Shown: positions 1-6,005, counted from the first letter of the stretch. The stretch is 6,164 nt of DNA from UBA724 sp049596815 (GCA_049596815.1 JBMYLY010000070.1:1-6164), one strand, 5' to 3'. A program made the numbers and translations. Notes: generated by a model from the letters alone, not told the origin.

Positions 1-1050
1 CAACGTTTTGATGAGGTTTCTGATTTGATCATTCAACCCGATGTGATCGCAGACCAAAAGCGCTATATCGCCTTGAACCGCGAATACAAAGACCTGAGTG
101 CTTTGATGGAAAAACGCGGCCAATACATGGATTTGGTAGAACGCCAACAAGAGGCAGAACAGATTATCGCTGATGGTGATGATCCCGAAATGACAGAAAT
201 GGCCAAAGAGGAGCTTGAGGGAATCAAAGAGGCCTTGCCTGCCCTTGAAGAAACCATCCGCTTTATGCTAATTCCAAAAGACCCTGAAGACGCCAAAAAC
301 ATAGTCATGGAATTGCGCGCCGGCACGGGCGGGGATGAGGCCAGCATTTTTGCAGGGGATTTGTACCGTATGTATACCAAATTTTGTGAAAGCAAAGGTT
401 GGAAGGTCAGCGTGGTCGATCTGAACGAAGGAACCGCAGGCGGATTTAAAGAAATCATTTTTGAAGTGTCGGGTGAGGAAGTCTATGGCACCATGAAGTT
501 CGAGTCGGGTGTGCATCGTGTACAACGTGTGCCCCAGACCGAAACCCAAGGACGGGTACACACTTCTGCCGCTACGGTGATGGTGTTGCCCGAAGCCGAG
601 GAGTTTGATATTGAAATCGACATGAATGAAGTGCGTATCGATTTTTTCTGTTCTTCCGGCCCTGGAGGGCAGTCGGTCAATACAACCTACTCTGCGGTGC
701 GTCTCACGCACATGCCCACAGGGATTGTAGCCCAGTGTCAGGACCAAAAATCTCAGCACAAAAACAAAGAAAAAGCGCTCAAGGTATTGCGTTCGCGATT
801 GTATGAGTTGGAACTGAGTAAAAAATTAGAGGCAGATGCAGAAAAACGCAATGCCATGGTGTCATCGGGAGACCGATCTGCCAAAATTCGCACCTACAAC
901 TATCCGCAAGGACGGGTAACGGACCACCGTATTGGATTGACTTTGTATGATTTGCAGAACATTGTCAACGGTGATTTGGAACGTCTGATAGACGAATTGC
1001 AGCTCCACTACAACACCGAAAAACTAAAAGCTACAGACGAACTGATATGA
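1..1050 (+). CDS. prfA: Peptide chain release factor 1 (RF1), 5'-truncated by window edge
   Basis: RF1 recognises UAA and UAG in the ribosomal A site and triggers hydrolysis of peptidyl-tRNA; it is cytosolic. The reading frame is open from base 1 (QRFDEVSDL...), and family knowledge puts the true start roughly ten codons upstream, so the TTG at base 25 is an internal leucine codon. 349 codons are visible against a usual total of about 360. The stop-codon recognition tripeptide P-x-T is present as PQT (bases 532-540), inside RVPQTETQGR. The catalytic GGQ lies at bases 664-672 in the context SSGPGGQSVNTT, followed by the QDQKSQHKNKEKA helix. The N-terminal part (to about base 320) is charged and helical, as in the family. 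The gene ends in TGA, overlapping the pyrF ATG by 4 bp (ATGA). RF2 is excluded because it carries SPF rather than P-x-T. Identification is very secure. Confidence 0.97.
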   Translation, partial: QRFDEVSDLIIQPDVIADQKRYIALNREYKDLSALMEKRGQYMDLVERQQEAEQIIADGDDPEMTEMAKEELEGIKEALPALEETIRFMLIPKDPEDAKNIVMELRAGTGGDEASIFAGDLYRMYTKFCESKGWKVSVVDLNEGTAGGFKEIIFEVSGEEVYGTMKFESGVHRVQRVPQTETQGRVHTSAATVMVLPEAEEFDIEIDMNEVRIDFFCSSGPGGQSVNTTYSAVRLTHMPTGIVAQCQDQKSQHKNKEKALKVLRSRLYELELSKKLEADAEKRNAMVSSGDRSAKIRTYNYPQGRVTDHRIGLTLYDLQNIVNGDLERLIDELQLHYNTEKLKATDELI

Positions 1051-1856
1051 GCACCCTTGTTGAGCAAATCCGCAGCAAACAGTCTTTTCTCTGTGTAGGC
1101 TTGGATACCGATATCCAAAAAATGCCTACCCATTTGAGCAAAGATGCCGAGGGCATACTGGCATTCAACAAAGCTATAATTGATGTGACCCATGACTTGG
1201 CTGTGGCCTATAAAATCAACACGGCTTTTTACGAGGCTTTAGGAGTGAAAGGCTATCAGGCGCTCGAAGACACCGTAGCTTACCTAAACACCAACTATCC
1301 CGAACAATTTTTGATTGCTGATGCCAAACGCGGTGACATCGGCAATACTTCCACACAATATGCCAAGGCTTTTTTTGAAGCCATGGATTTTGATGCGGTC
1401 ACGGTGGCTCCATATATGGGTCGAGATTCGGTAGAGCCTTTTTTGCAGTTTGAAGGCAAATACGCCATTCTATTGGCTTTGACCTCCAACTCCGGGGCTT
1501 TTGATTTTCAAACGCTCACAGACACTGACGGACAAAAGGTCTATGAGCATGTCATTCGTAGCAGTCAATCGTGGGATCATGCCGATAGGTTGATGTATGT
1601 GTTGGGTGCGACCAAAACCGATCATTTGGCTTCAATACGCAAACAATTGCCCGATGCCTTTTTCTTGGTGCCCGGCGTGGGTGCTCAAGGGGGCGATTTG
1701 TCAGCCGTATATCAAGCGGCTTCCAATAAGGAAGTAGGCTTACTGGTCAATGCGTCTCGCAGCATCATTTTTGCCGATAGTGGGCAAGATTTTGCCCAAG
1801 CAGCGCGCAACGCAGCCAAGGCGCTGCAACAACAGATGAAAGCCTTGCTATGTTAA
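1047..1856 (+). CDS. pyrF: Orotidine 5'-phosphate decarboxylase
   Basis: Catalyses the last step of de novo UMP synthesis, OMP to UMP plus CO2, in the cytosol. The 269-residue length fits the longer (type 2) subfamily of about 270 residues. Seen in the protein: an N-terminal strand FLCVGLD (14-20), YKIN with Lys56, the catalytic DAKRGD block (Asp92, Lys94, Asp97) followed by IGNTS, APYMGRDS (121-128), the phosphate-binding loop VPGVGAQGG (208-216), and NASRSI with Arg238. All elements of the TIM-barrel active site are therefore present. The ATG overlaps the prfA stop by 4 bp and the gene's TAA overlaps the hydrolase start by 7 bp, which indicates one operon with likely translational coupling; no Shine-Dalgarno is visible. 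From memory, prfA-pyrF adjacency is common in Bacteroidota. Confidence 0.97.
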   Translation: MSTLVEQIRSKQSFLCVGLDTDIQKMPTHLSKDAEGILAFNKAIIDVTHDLAVAYKINTAFYEALGVKGYQALEDTVAYLNTNYPEQFLIADAKRGDIGNTSTQYAKAFFEAMDFDAVTVAPYMGRDSVEPFLQFEGKYAILLALTSNSGAFDFQTLTDTDGQKVYEHVIRSSQSWDHADRLMYVLGATKTDHLASIRKQLPDAFFLVPGVGAQGGDLSAVYQAASNKEVGLLVNASRSIIFADSGQDFAQAARNAAKALQQQMKALLC

Positions 1857-2632
1857 ACTACACCAAATACACACATGCATCCTCTGAAGAATGGGTGGTT
1901 TTTGTGCATGGCGCCGGAGGCAGTGCTTCTATTTGGCACAAACAATTGCGTGCCTATACCCAAAAACACAATGTGCTGTTGTTGGATTTGCGGGGTCATG
2001 GAAACTCCAAACCCAATCTCAAGGCTGTTTTCGACAACAAATACACTTTTGAGGCCATTGCTCATGATATTTTAGAGGTGTTGGATCACGAAAAGGTAGC
2101 TTCGGCTCATTTTGTAGGGATTTCTTTGGGAACCATTCTGATTCGCCAGTTGGCCGAAACCCACCCCGAGCGTGTCAAAAGTATGATCATGGGAGGTGCC
2201 GTGATGCAGCTCAATGTGCGTTCTCAAATCTTGATGCGATTGGGCAATGTTTTTAAGTCTTTGGTGCCCTATCTGTGGATTTACCGTTTTTTTGCCTTTA
2301 TCATCATGCCCAAGAAAAACCACAAGGAGTCTAGGTTGTTGTTTATAAGAGAAGCCAAAAAACTCTATCAAAAAGAATTTATACGCTGGTTTAAGCTGAC
2401 GGCTGAGGTCAATCCTTTGCTACGGTTGTTTCGTCAGGTCGATGTGAATATTCCTACCCTGTATGTGATGGGGGGCGAGGATTATATGTTTTTGCCCAGC
2501 ATCCAGGCGCTGACCCAGAAACACACTTCAGCCAGTTTGTATGTGGTGCCGGATTGTGGTCACGTGGTCAATGTCGAACAGCCGCAGTTGTTCAACAAGC
2601 ACACTCTCTCTTTTATAGAATCCGTTCGTTAA
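1850..2632 (+). CDS. Alpha/beta-fold hydrolase, substrate unknown
   Basis: A 260-residue protein with the full alpha/beta-hydrolase layout. It has the oxyanion HG motif in VVFVHGAGG (His20-Gly21), strand LLLDLRGHGNS (43-53), the nucleophile elbow G-I-S-L-G with Ser92, a candidate catalytic acid Asp211 in VMGGEDYMF, and catalytic His238 in CGHVVNVEQP. The family includes esterases, lipases, C-C hydrolases and haloperoxidase-like enzymes; the motifs do not choose among them. The region between about residues 118 and 195 is the cap; it holds an aromatic, hydrophobic stretch (about 134-153) followed by a very basic one (155-175), which might suit a lipid-like substrate or membrane contact (inference). 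No signal peptide is seen. It starts inside the last codons of pyrF (7-bp overlap), so it is probably the third gene of that unit. Its TAA overlaps the convergent purU stop. The family call is sure; the function is open. Confidence 0.9.
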   Translation: MLNYTKYTHASSEEWVVFVHGAGGSASIWHKQLRAYTQKHNVLLLDLRGHGNSKPNLKAVFDNKYTFEAIAHDILEVLDHEKVASAHFVGISLGTILIRQLAETHPERVKSMIMGGAVMQLNVRSQILMRLGNVFKSLVPYLWIYRFFAFIIMPKKNHKESRLLFIREAKKLYQKEFIRWFKLTAEVNPLLRLFRQVDVNIPTLYVMGGEDYMFLPSIQALTQKHTSASLYVVPDCGHVVNVEQPQLFNKHTLSFIESVR

Positions 2633-3483
2633 GAAAAAACAATGGTTTTGTTGCCATAGACCATTACTTTGCGGTCTGTATGATTTTTGACAGCCCTCGC
2701 CAGTACAATTTTTTCCAAATCACGCCCTTTGGCCACTAGTTGAGACACACTGTGCGTGTGAGACACATGGGCAACATCTTGTTCAATGATAGGGCCTGCA
2801 TCTAACTCCTCGGTCACATAGTGGCTTGTGGCGCCAATAATCTTTACCCCACGCGCAAAGGCGGAGTGATAGGGTTTGGCACCTGGAAAGGCAGGTAGGA
2901 AGGAATGGTGGATGTTGATGATGTTGTTGGGGTAGTGGTCAATGATTTTGGGGGATACGATTTGCATATAGCGCGCCAGTACAATAAAATCGACCTGATG
3001 CTTTTGAAGCAATTCCAATTGTTGGTTTTCAGCGGCTGCCTTGGTGTCTTTGGCGACTGGAATGTGATAGAAGGGAATATCGAAGGCTTTGGCGATAGGT
3101 GCCAAGTCGGGATGGTTGCTCAACACAAAAGGAATGTTGACAGATAATTCGCCCGATTTGTAGCGCCCTAAAAGGTCATAGAGGCAATGGTCGTATTTGG
3201 ACACAAACAGCGCCATATTGAGTTTTTGCTCCTGAGGCTGAAGGGTCCAGATCATATCAAATTGTTTGGCGGGTCCTTCTTCAAATGCGGTGCGAAAGCT
3301 TTGAATGGCATCGCTGTTGCCATTAAACTCGCTTTCCAAGCGCATAAAAAAAGCTTTGTTTTCTCGATCTACGTACTGATCGATATACAGGATGTTTCCT
3401 TTATGGCTGTAAACAAACTGGGTAACTTCGGCAATGATTCCCTTTTGGTCAGGGCATTGCATCACTAAGGTCAGTGCACTCAT
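2629..3483 (-). CDS. purU: Formyltetrahydrofolate deformylase (10-formyl-THF hydrolase)
   Basis: Hydrolyses 10-formyltetrahydrofolate to formate and tetrahydrofolate; in E. coli this balances the one-carbon pool and supplies formate for purine synthesis. The 284-residue protein has an N-terminal ACT-type regulatory domain (about 1-80, beginning LTLVMQCPDQKGIIAEVT) and a C-terminal formyltransferase-fold catalytic domain (about 87-284). The catalytic triad of the PurN/PurU fold is visible: Asn190 and His192 in NIINIHHSFLPAF, and Asp228 in ELDAGPII, with the same 36-residue His-to-Asp spacing as in PurN. The C-terminus VYGNKTIVF resembles that of E. coli PurU. The ACT domain separates it from PurN, which lacks one. 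The ATG at 3483-3481 is the natural start, because a candidate promoter box lies only 8 bp upstream. The gene is convergent with the hydrolase and overlaps it by 4 bp. Confidence 0.95.
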   Translation of the reverse strand: MSALTLVMQCPDQKGIIAEVTQFVYSHKGNILYIDQYVDRENKAFFMRLESEFNGNSDAIQSFRTAFEEGPAKQFDMIWTLQPQEQKLNMALFVSKYDHCLYDLLGRYKSGELSVNIPFVLSNHPDLAPIAKAFDIPFYHIPVAKDTKAAAENQQLELLQKHQVDFIVLARYMQIVSPKIIDHYPNNIINIHHSFLPAFPGAKPYHSAFARGVKIIGATSHYVTEELDAGPIIEQDVAHVSHTHSVSQLVAKGRDLEKIVLARAVKNHTDRKVMVYGNKTIVFS

Positions 3484-3491
3484 AATAACGA

Positions 3492-3524
3492 CAAAAATAG
3501 TGAATTATCCTCTGTAGGGGTAAA
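3492..3524 (-). promoter_or_regulatory. Candidate purU promoter (Bacteroidota type)
   Basis: Reading the minus strand, TATTTTTG (3499-3492) is an exact match to the Bacteroidota -7 element TAnnTTTG. A TTTA (3524-3521), one base from the -33 consensus TTTG, lies 21 bp upstream, within the usual 17-23 bp spacing. Transcription would begin about 3-7 nt past the box, only a few bases before the purU ATG at 3483, giving a nearly leaderless message. The -33 part falls inside the T-tract of the upstream terminator. The -7 match is seen directly; activity is inferred. Confidence 0.5.
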
Positions 3525-3551
3525 AAAAATCCCGCCTTGTGGCGGGATTTT
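3522..3551 (-). terminator. Intrinsic terminator after torF-like copy 1
   Basis: Perfect 11-bp stem (arms 3526-3536 and 3541-3551; core CCCGCC/GGCGGG) with a 4-nt loop. On the minus strand it is followed by eight T (3529-3522). It starts 20 bp past the TAA of the torF-like gene (3571), so it closes the glnK-amt-torF unit. The plus-strand side has only a short T-run and no gene to serve. Confidence 0.92.
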
Positions 3552-3570
3552 AATACGATTTAGTTTCAAA

Positions 3571-4206
3571 TTATAGGCTGATACCAAATACGACAAACAT
3601 AGCGTCTTGCTCCGGGTTGTACACCAACTGACCGAAAGCAGGTAGTGAACCGATAGACTTTTCATAAGCAATGGAAACATTAACCAAAGCCATGCCGTCC
3701 TCAGTGGAGTTGTAGCCGTTGTCACCCATACCTACAGCAAGATCCAAACCAGCAAGGTTGAAACCAGCTTCTACATACATGTCTTCTCCATCAAGGAAAT
3801 AACCTGCAAGTAAAGATACAGGACCCAATTGGGTGCTACCACTAATTTCAAGACCTGTCAATGAAGCGTCACCGCTTTCAAAGTCAAATGGACCGAAATC
3901 AGAACCTTGGAAATAGGTGTAATTAGTAGCTGTAACAGACACAGGGCCTATGTTTGCAGATACATAAGGATCCAACTCAACACCGCCGTTGGCAAGTGAA
4001 TAGCTAGACCATACACCCACTTCGATGTTTTCACCGATTGAATGTGCTACGTAAGGTTGTACAGAAGCTGTACCATCAGCTTGCCAACCACGCCATACAT
4101 AAGAGCTAACAATATCAGCTCCGAAATCCTGCGCTACTACATTTTGGGTAGTAAAAGCCACCACTAGGGTGAACAATCCAATAAACGTGTTTTTTAAATT
4201 TTTCAT
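3571..4206 (-). CDS. TorF-like putative outer-membrane porin, copy 1
   Basis: A 211-residue exported protein. The signal peptide is clear: basic start MKNLK, hydrophobic core FIGLFTLVVAF, likely cleavage near VVA-QD (after residue 25 or 26). The mature part is glycine-, serine- and aromatic-rich with alternating beta-strand patterns (about 30-40, 59-72, 78-100, 117-137, 143-160, 171-183, 188-211), as in an outer-membrane beta-barrel. The motif SSYVWRG (34-40) just after the signal peptide resembles the start of the TorF/Gcw_chp putative porin family, which from memory is often found beside PII and ammonium-transporter genes in several phyla. It lies 67 bp downstream of amt on the same strand, suggesting a role in passage of ammonium or another small nitrogen source across the outer membrane (inference). 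It ends in Leu rather than the usual terminal Phe of barrel proteins. Its C-terminus is closely similar to the partial gene at 6042-6164. Family confidence is moderate. Confidence 0.8.
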   Translation of the reverse strand: MKNLKNTFIGLFTLVVAFTTQNVVAQDFGADIVSSYVWRGWQADGTASVQPYVAHSIGENIEVGVWSSYSLANGGVELDPYVSANIGPVSVTATNYTYFQGSDFGPFDFESGDASLTGLEISGSTQLGPVSLLAGYFLDGEDMYVEAGFNLAGLDLAVGMGDNGYNSTEDGMALVNVSIAYEKSIGSLPAFGQLVYNPEQDAMFVVFGISL

Positions 4207-4230
4207 AATTATATGTTAGTTTATTGTTTA

Positions 4231-4256
4231 CAAATATAAATAATTTCTTAAACAAA
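4231..4256 (-). promoter_or_regulatory. Possible internal promoter for torF-like copy 1
   Basis: In the 67-bp gap between amt and the torF-like gene, the minus strand carries TATATTTG (4238-4231), an exact TAnnTTTG match, about 25 bp before the ATG. The nearest TTTG upstream (4256-4253) is only 14 bp away, shorter than the usual 17-23 bp. No terminator hairpin lies in this gap, so the gene may also be read from amt. This could be an internal promoter giving extra barrel transcript. Confidence 0.4.
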
Positions 4257-4273
4257 CGTTAAATCCTCAATTT

Positions 4274-5491
4274 TTAGTGCTGATTCAAGCGGAAGTCTGC
4301 ATAGGCGTCCATGCCGTGTTCGCTGCTGTCAAGACCCTTAAGTTCCTCTTCCTCAGACACTCTAAGTCCGGCAACGGCTTTGACAATCAATACCAAAATC
4401 AATGTGCTTACTACACAGAAAGCACCTATGATTCCAACCCCTGCAAGTTGCACCATAAATTGGTCAAAACCTTGCAAAGCACCGAACAGGCCTACTGCAA
4501 GTGTTCCCCACATTCCGCAGAACAAGTGAACCGCAACAGCGCCTACTGGATCGTCTAATTTCACCTTATCCATAAATGAGATGGCCAATACGACAATGAC
4601 CCCAGCAATAAGACCTATGATGACAGCATCTGTAGGGCCCATTTGGTCGGCACCCGCTGTGATACCCACAAGACCTCCCAAAACACCATTCATAAACATG
4701 GTAAGGTCAAAGTTTTTATAGCGTGCCAAAGCAAAGGTAGCTGCACCAATACCTCCTGCGGCCGCAGCCAAACAAGTGGTGACAAGTGTCAAAGAAGTCA
4801 ATGCGGGATCTGCAGATAAAACAGAACCACCGTTAAAACCAAACCATCCCAACCAAAGGATAAGTACACCAGCAGCGGCAACGGGGAGGTTGTGTCCGGG
4901 TAAGGCTTGTGGTTTTCCATCCTTTCCATACTTACCGATACGAGCACCGAGGAAGTAAATCACTACCATAGCCGCCCATCCACCGACAGAGTGTACTAAG
5001 GTAGAGCCAGCAAAGTCATAGAATCCCCAACCGTCTAGGAATCCACCACCCCATTTCCAAGAACCTACAATAGGGTAAACTATGCCTACATATAGAAGAG
5101 CGAATAACATAAAGCTACCCAATTTGATACGTTCTGCAACAGCACCAGAAACAATGGTAGCGGCTGTGGCAGCAAACATTCCTTGGAATAAGAAATCTGT
5201 CCAGTAGGTGTAGCCTTCATTATAACTTAGATCGGCAGCAGCAGCGCTGTCCAATCCGAAGCCTGCAAATCCGAAAATCCCGTTGAATTCTCCTGGATAC
5301 ATGAGGTTAAAGCCACCCAGTGCATAGACCAAAAGTCCCATGGTGATGACAAAAAAGTTTTTAAACAAGATATTAACAGTATTTTTTTGACGGGTCAATC
5401 CGATTTCTAAAAAGGAAAACCCGAGGTGCATAAAAAATACCAGCGCCGTACAGATCATCATCCATACGTTGTTTGTTGTTAATAATTCCAT
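4274..5491 (-). CDS. amt: Ammonium transporter, Amt family
   Basis: Inner-membrane trimeric channel for ammonium/ammonia. The 405-residue protein shows about eleven hydrophobic segments; the first begins within the N-terminal 30 residues (NNVWMMICTALVFFMHLGF), without the extra cleavable signal peptide of E. coli AmtB. Residues equivalent to the AmtB recruitment site and pore are present: Phe106, Trp147, Asp159, Phe219 and Ser223 (in WFGFNGGS), and the twin pore histidines His167 (STLVH) and His322 (AVAVHLFCG). The cytoplasmic C-terminal tail has the conserved GLRVSEEEELKGLDSSEHG, which in the family couples subunits and contacts PII. It starts 23 bp after the glnK stop; the leader is A-rich with no Shine-Dalgarno, normal for Bacteroidota. 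The glnK-amt pairing predicts that GlnK closes the channel when ammonium is plentiful. No terminator is visible before the downstream torF-like gene. Confidence 0.97.
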   Translation of the reverse strand: MELLTTNNVWMMICTALVFFMHLGFSFLEIGLTRQKNTVNILFKNFFVITMGLLVYALGGFNLMYPGEFNGIFGFAGFGLDSAAAADLSYNEGYTYWTDFLFQGMFAATAATIVSGAVAERIKLGSFMLFALLYVGIVYPIVGSWKWGGGFLDGWGFYDFAGSTLVHSVGGWAAMVVIYFLGARIGKYGKDGKPQALPGHNLPVAAAGVLILWLGWFGFNGGSVLSADPALTSLTLVTTCLAAAAGGIGAATFALARYKNFDLTMFMNGVLGGLVGITAGADQMGPTDAVIIGLIAGVIVVLAISFMDKVKLDDPVGAVAVHLFCGMWGTLAVGLFGALQGFDQFMVQLAGVGIIGAFCVVSTLILVLIVKAVAGLRVSEEEELKGLDSSEHGMDAYADFRLNQH

Positions 5492-5514
5492 AATAAATAA
5501 GTTTTTAGTTTTTT

Positions 5515-5853
5515 TTAATTCAACGTTTCTTTTCCTTTCTCGCCAGTACGAATGCGGTAAGCTTCTTCTACAGGGAGTACAAAAATTTTCCCGTCACCTA
5601 CACGTCCTGTAGCGCCAGATTTAACAATGGCGTCTATAGCAGGTTGTACAAATTCGTCACTGACTACAATGGATAGCAAACGACGTTGGATTTCAGAGGT
5701 GCTGTAAGAGATACCACGGTAAACGTGGCCTTCTTGTTCATTGCCAATTCCGGTAACATCCCAATAGCTAAAGAATGTAACACCGGCTTCGTAGAGTGCC
5801 TCTTTGACCTCTGCGAATTTGGTTTTGCGGATAATTGCTTCTATTCTTTTCAT
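5515..5853 (-). CDS. glnK: PII nitrogen regulatory protein (GlnK/GlnB family)
   Basis: A trimeric cytosolic signal protein of 112 residues, the usual PII length. It senses ATP/ADP and 2-oxoglutarate and controls targets through its T-loop. Seen: start MKRIEAIIRK, B-loop TGRVGDGKIF (82-91), C-loop RIRTGE (100-105), and a T-loop containing VYRG (44-47) and Tyr50. Arg46 matches the E. coli GlnK arginine that plugs the Amt pore, and Tyr50 sits where Tyr51 is uridylylated in proteobacteria. The T-loop and the strand before it (TFFSYWDVTGIGNEQEGH) differ clearly from the E. coli form, with one residue fewer between the GxG turn and YRG. Position immediately before amt is why I use glnK rather than glnB; the sequence alone does not distinguish them. 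It is probably the first gene of a glnK-amt-torF unit driven by the promoter at 5875-5906. Confidence 0.95.
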   Translation of the reverse strand: MKRIEAIIRKTKFAEVKEALYEAGVTFFSYWDVTGIGNEQEGHVYRGISYSTSEIQRRLLSIVVSDEFVQPAIDAIVKSGATGRVGDGKIFVLPVEEAYRIRTGEKGKETLN

Positions 5854-5874
5854 AAAAATAATTTAATTGTGCGC

Positions 5875-5906
5875 CAAAACTAATGATTAACATAGTGTGC
5901 CCCAAA
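5875..5906 (-). promoter_or_regulatory. Promoter for glnK-amt (Bacteroidota sigma type)
   Basis: On the minus strand, TTTG (5906-5903) and TAGTTTTG (5882-5875) match the Bacteroidota -33 (TTTG) and -7 (TAnnTTTG) elements exactly, with a 20-bp spacer inside the accepted 17-23 bp range. The start site would fall around 5868-5872, leaving a 15-20 nt A/T-rich leader before the glnK ATG. This is the best promoter match in the window. It sits directly beside the inverted repeat at 5908-5960. Confidence 0.65.
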
Positions 5907-5907
5907 A

Positions 5908-5960
5908 AAATAGGGGGTCTATGCTTAATAAATATATAATTAATAATTAACCCCCTATTT
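5908..5960. repeat. 11-bp perfect inverted repeat upstream of glnK promoter
   Basis: AAATAGGGGGT (5908-5918) is repeated in inverse orientation as ACCCCCTATTT (5950-5960). The 31-bp spacer has only three G/C bases. The near arm begins 2 bp upstream of the -33 element of the glnK promoter, and the arm centres are 42 bp apart, about four helical turns. It could be a regulator binding site. It could also be a second, long-loop terminator for the torF-like gene to the right, because on the minus strand the last arm runs into a T-rich stretch. The repeat is directly visible; its function is not known. Confidence 0.7.
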
Positions 5961-5975
5961 AAATATGGGATAAAC

Positions 5976-6005
5976 AAAAAAAGCTCGGCAAAAGCCGAGC
6001 TTTTT
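5976..6005 (-). terminator. Intrinsic terminator after torF-like copy 2
   Basis: Perfect 12-bp stem (arms 5978-5989 and 5994-6005; core GCTCGGC/GCCGAGC) with an AAAA loop in plus-strand reading. On the minus strand seven T follow (5982-5976). It begins 36 bp past the TAA of the partial gene at 6042, so it ends that gene before the glnK regulatory region. The plus-strand reading also has five T, but there is no plus-strand gene here. Confidence 0.9.

Noticed and set aside
25..27. TTG as the start codon of prfA
   Set aside because: The frame is open to base 1 and the upstream residues QRFDEVSD match the usual RF1 N-terminus, so the start is outside the window.
268..759. Minus-strand open frame of 163 codons within prfA
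   Set aside because: It lies wholly antisense to a conserved gene, has no recognisable domain, and is explained by codon bias of the real frame.
3480..3725. Minus-strand open frame of 81 codons across the 3' end of the torF-like gene
   Set aside because: It overlaps the barrel gene in another frame, runs through the terminator hairpin, and resembles no known family.
4277..4558. Plus-strand open frame antisense to the amt C-terminus
   Set aside because: It is antisense to a highly conserved transporter, and I see no promoter or domain supporting it.
5885..5905. Sigma-54 (-24/-12) promoter upstream of glnK, suggested by GGGGCAC on the minus strand
   Set aside because: The GGCAC half looks like a -24 element, but there is no GC at the required distance for -12. 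The Bacteroidota -33/-7 pair fits exactly.
5854..5977. Small gene or riboswitch in the gap upstream of glnK
   Set aside because: The minus-strand open frame here has low-complexity A/T-rich codons, runs into glnK in another frame, and has no family signature. No known riboswitch core is recognisable.
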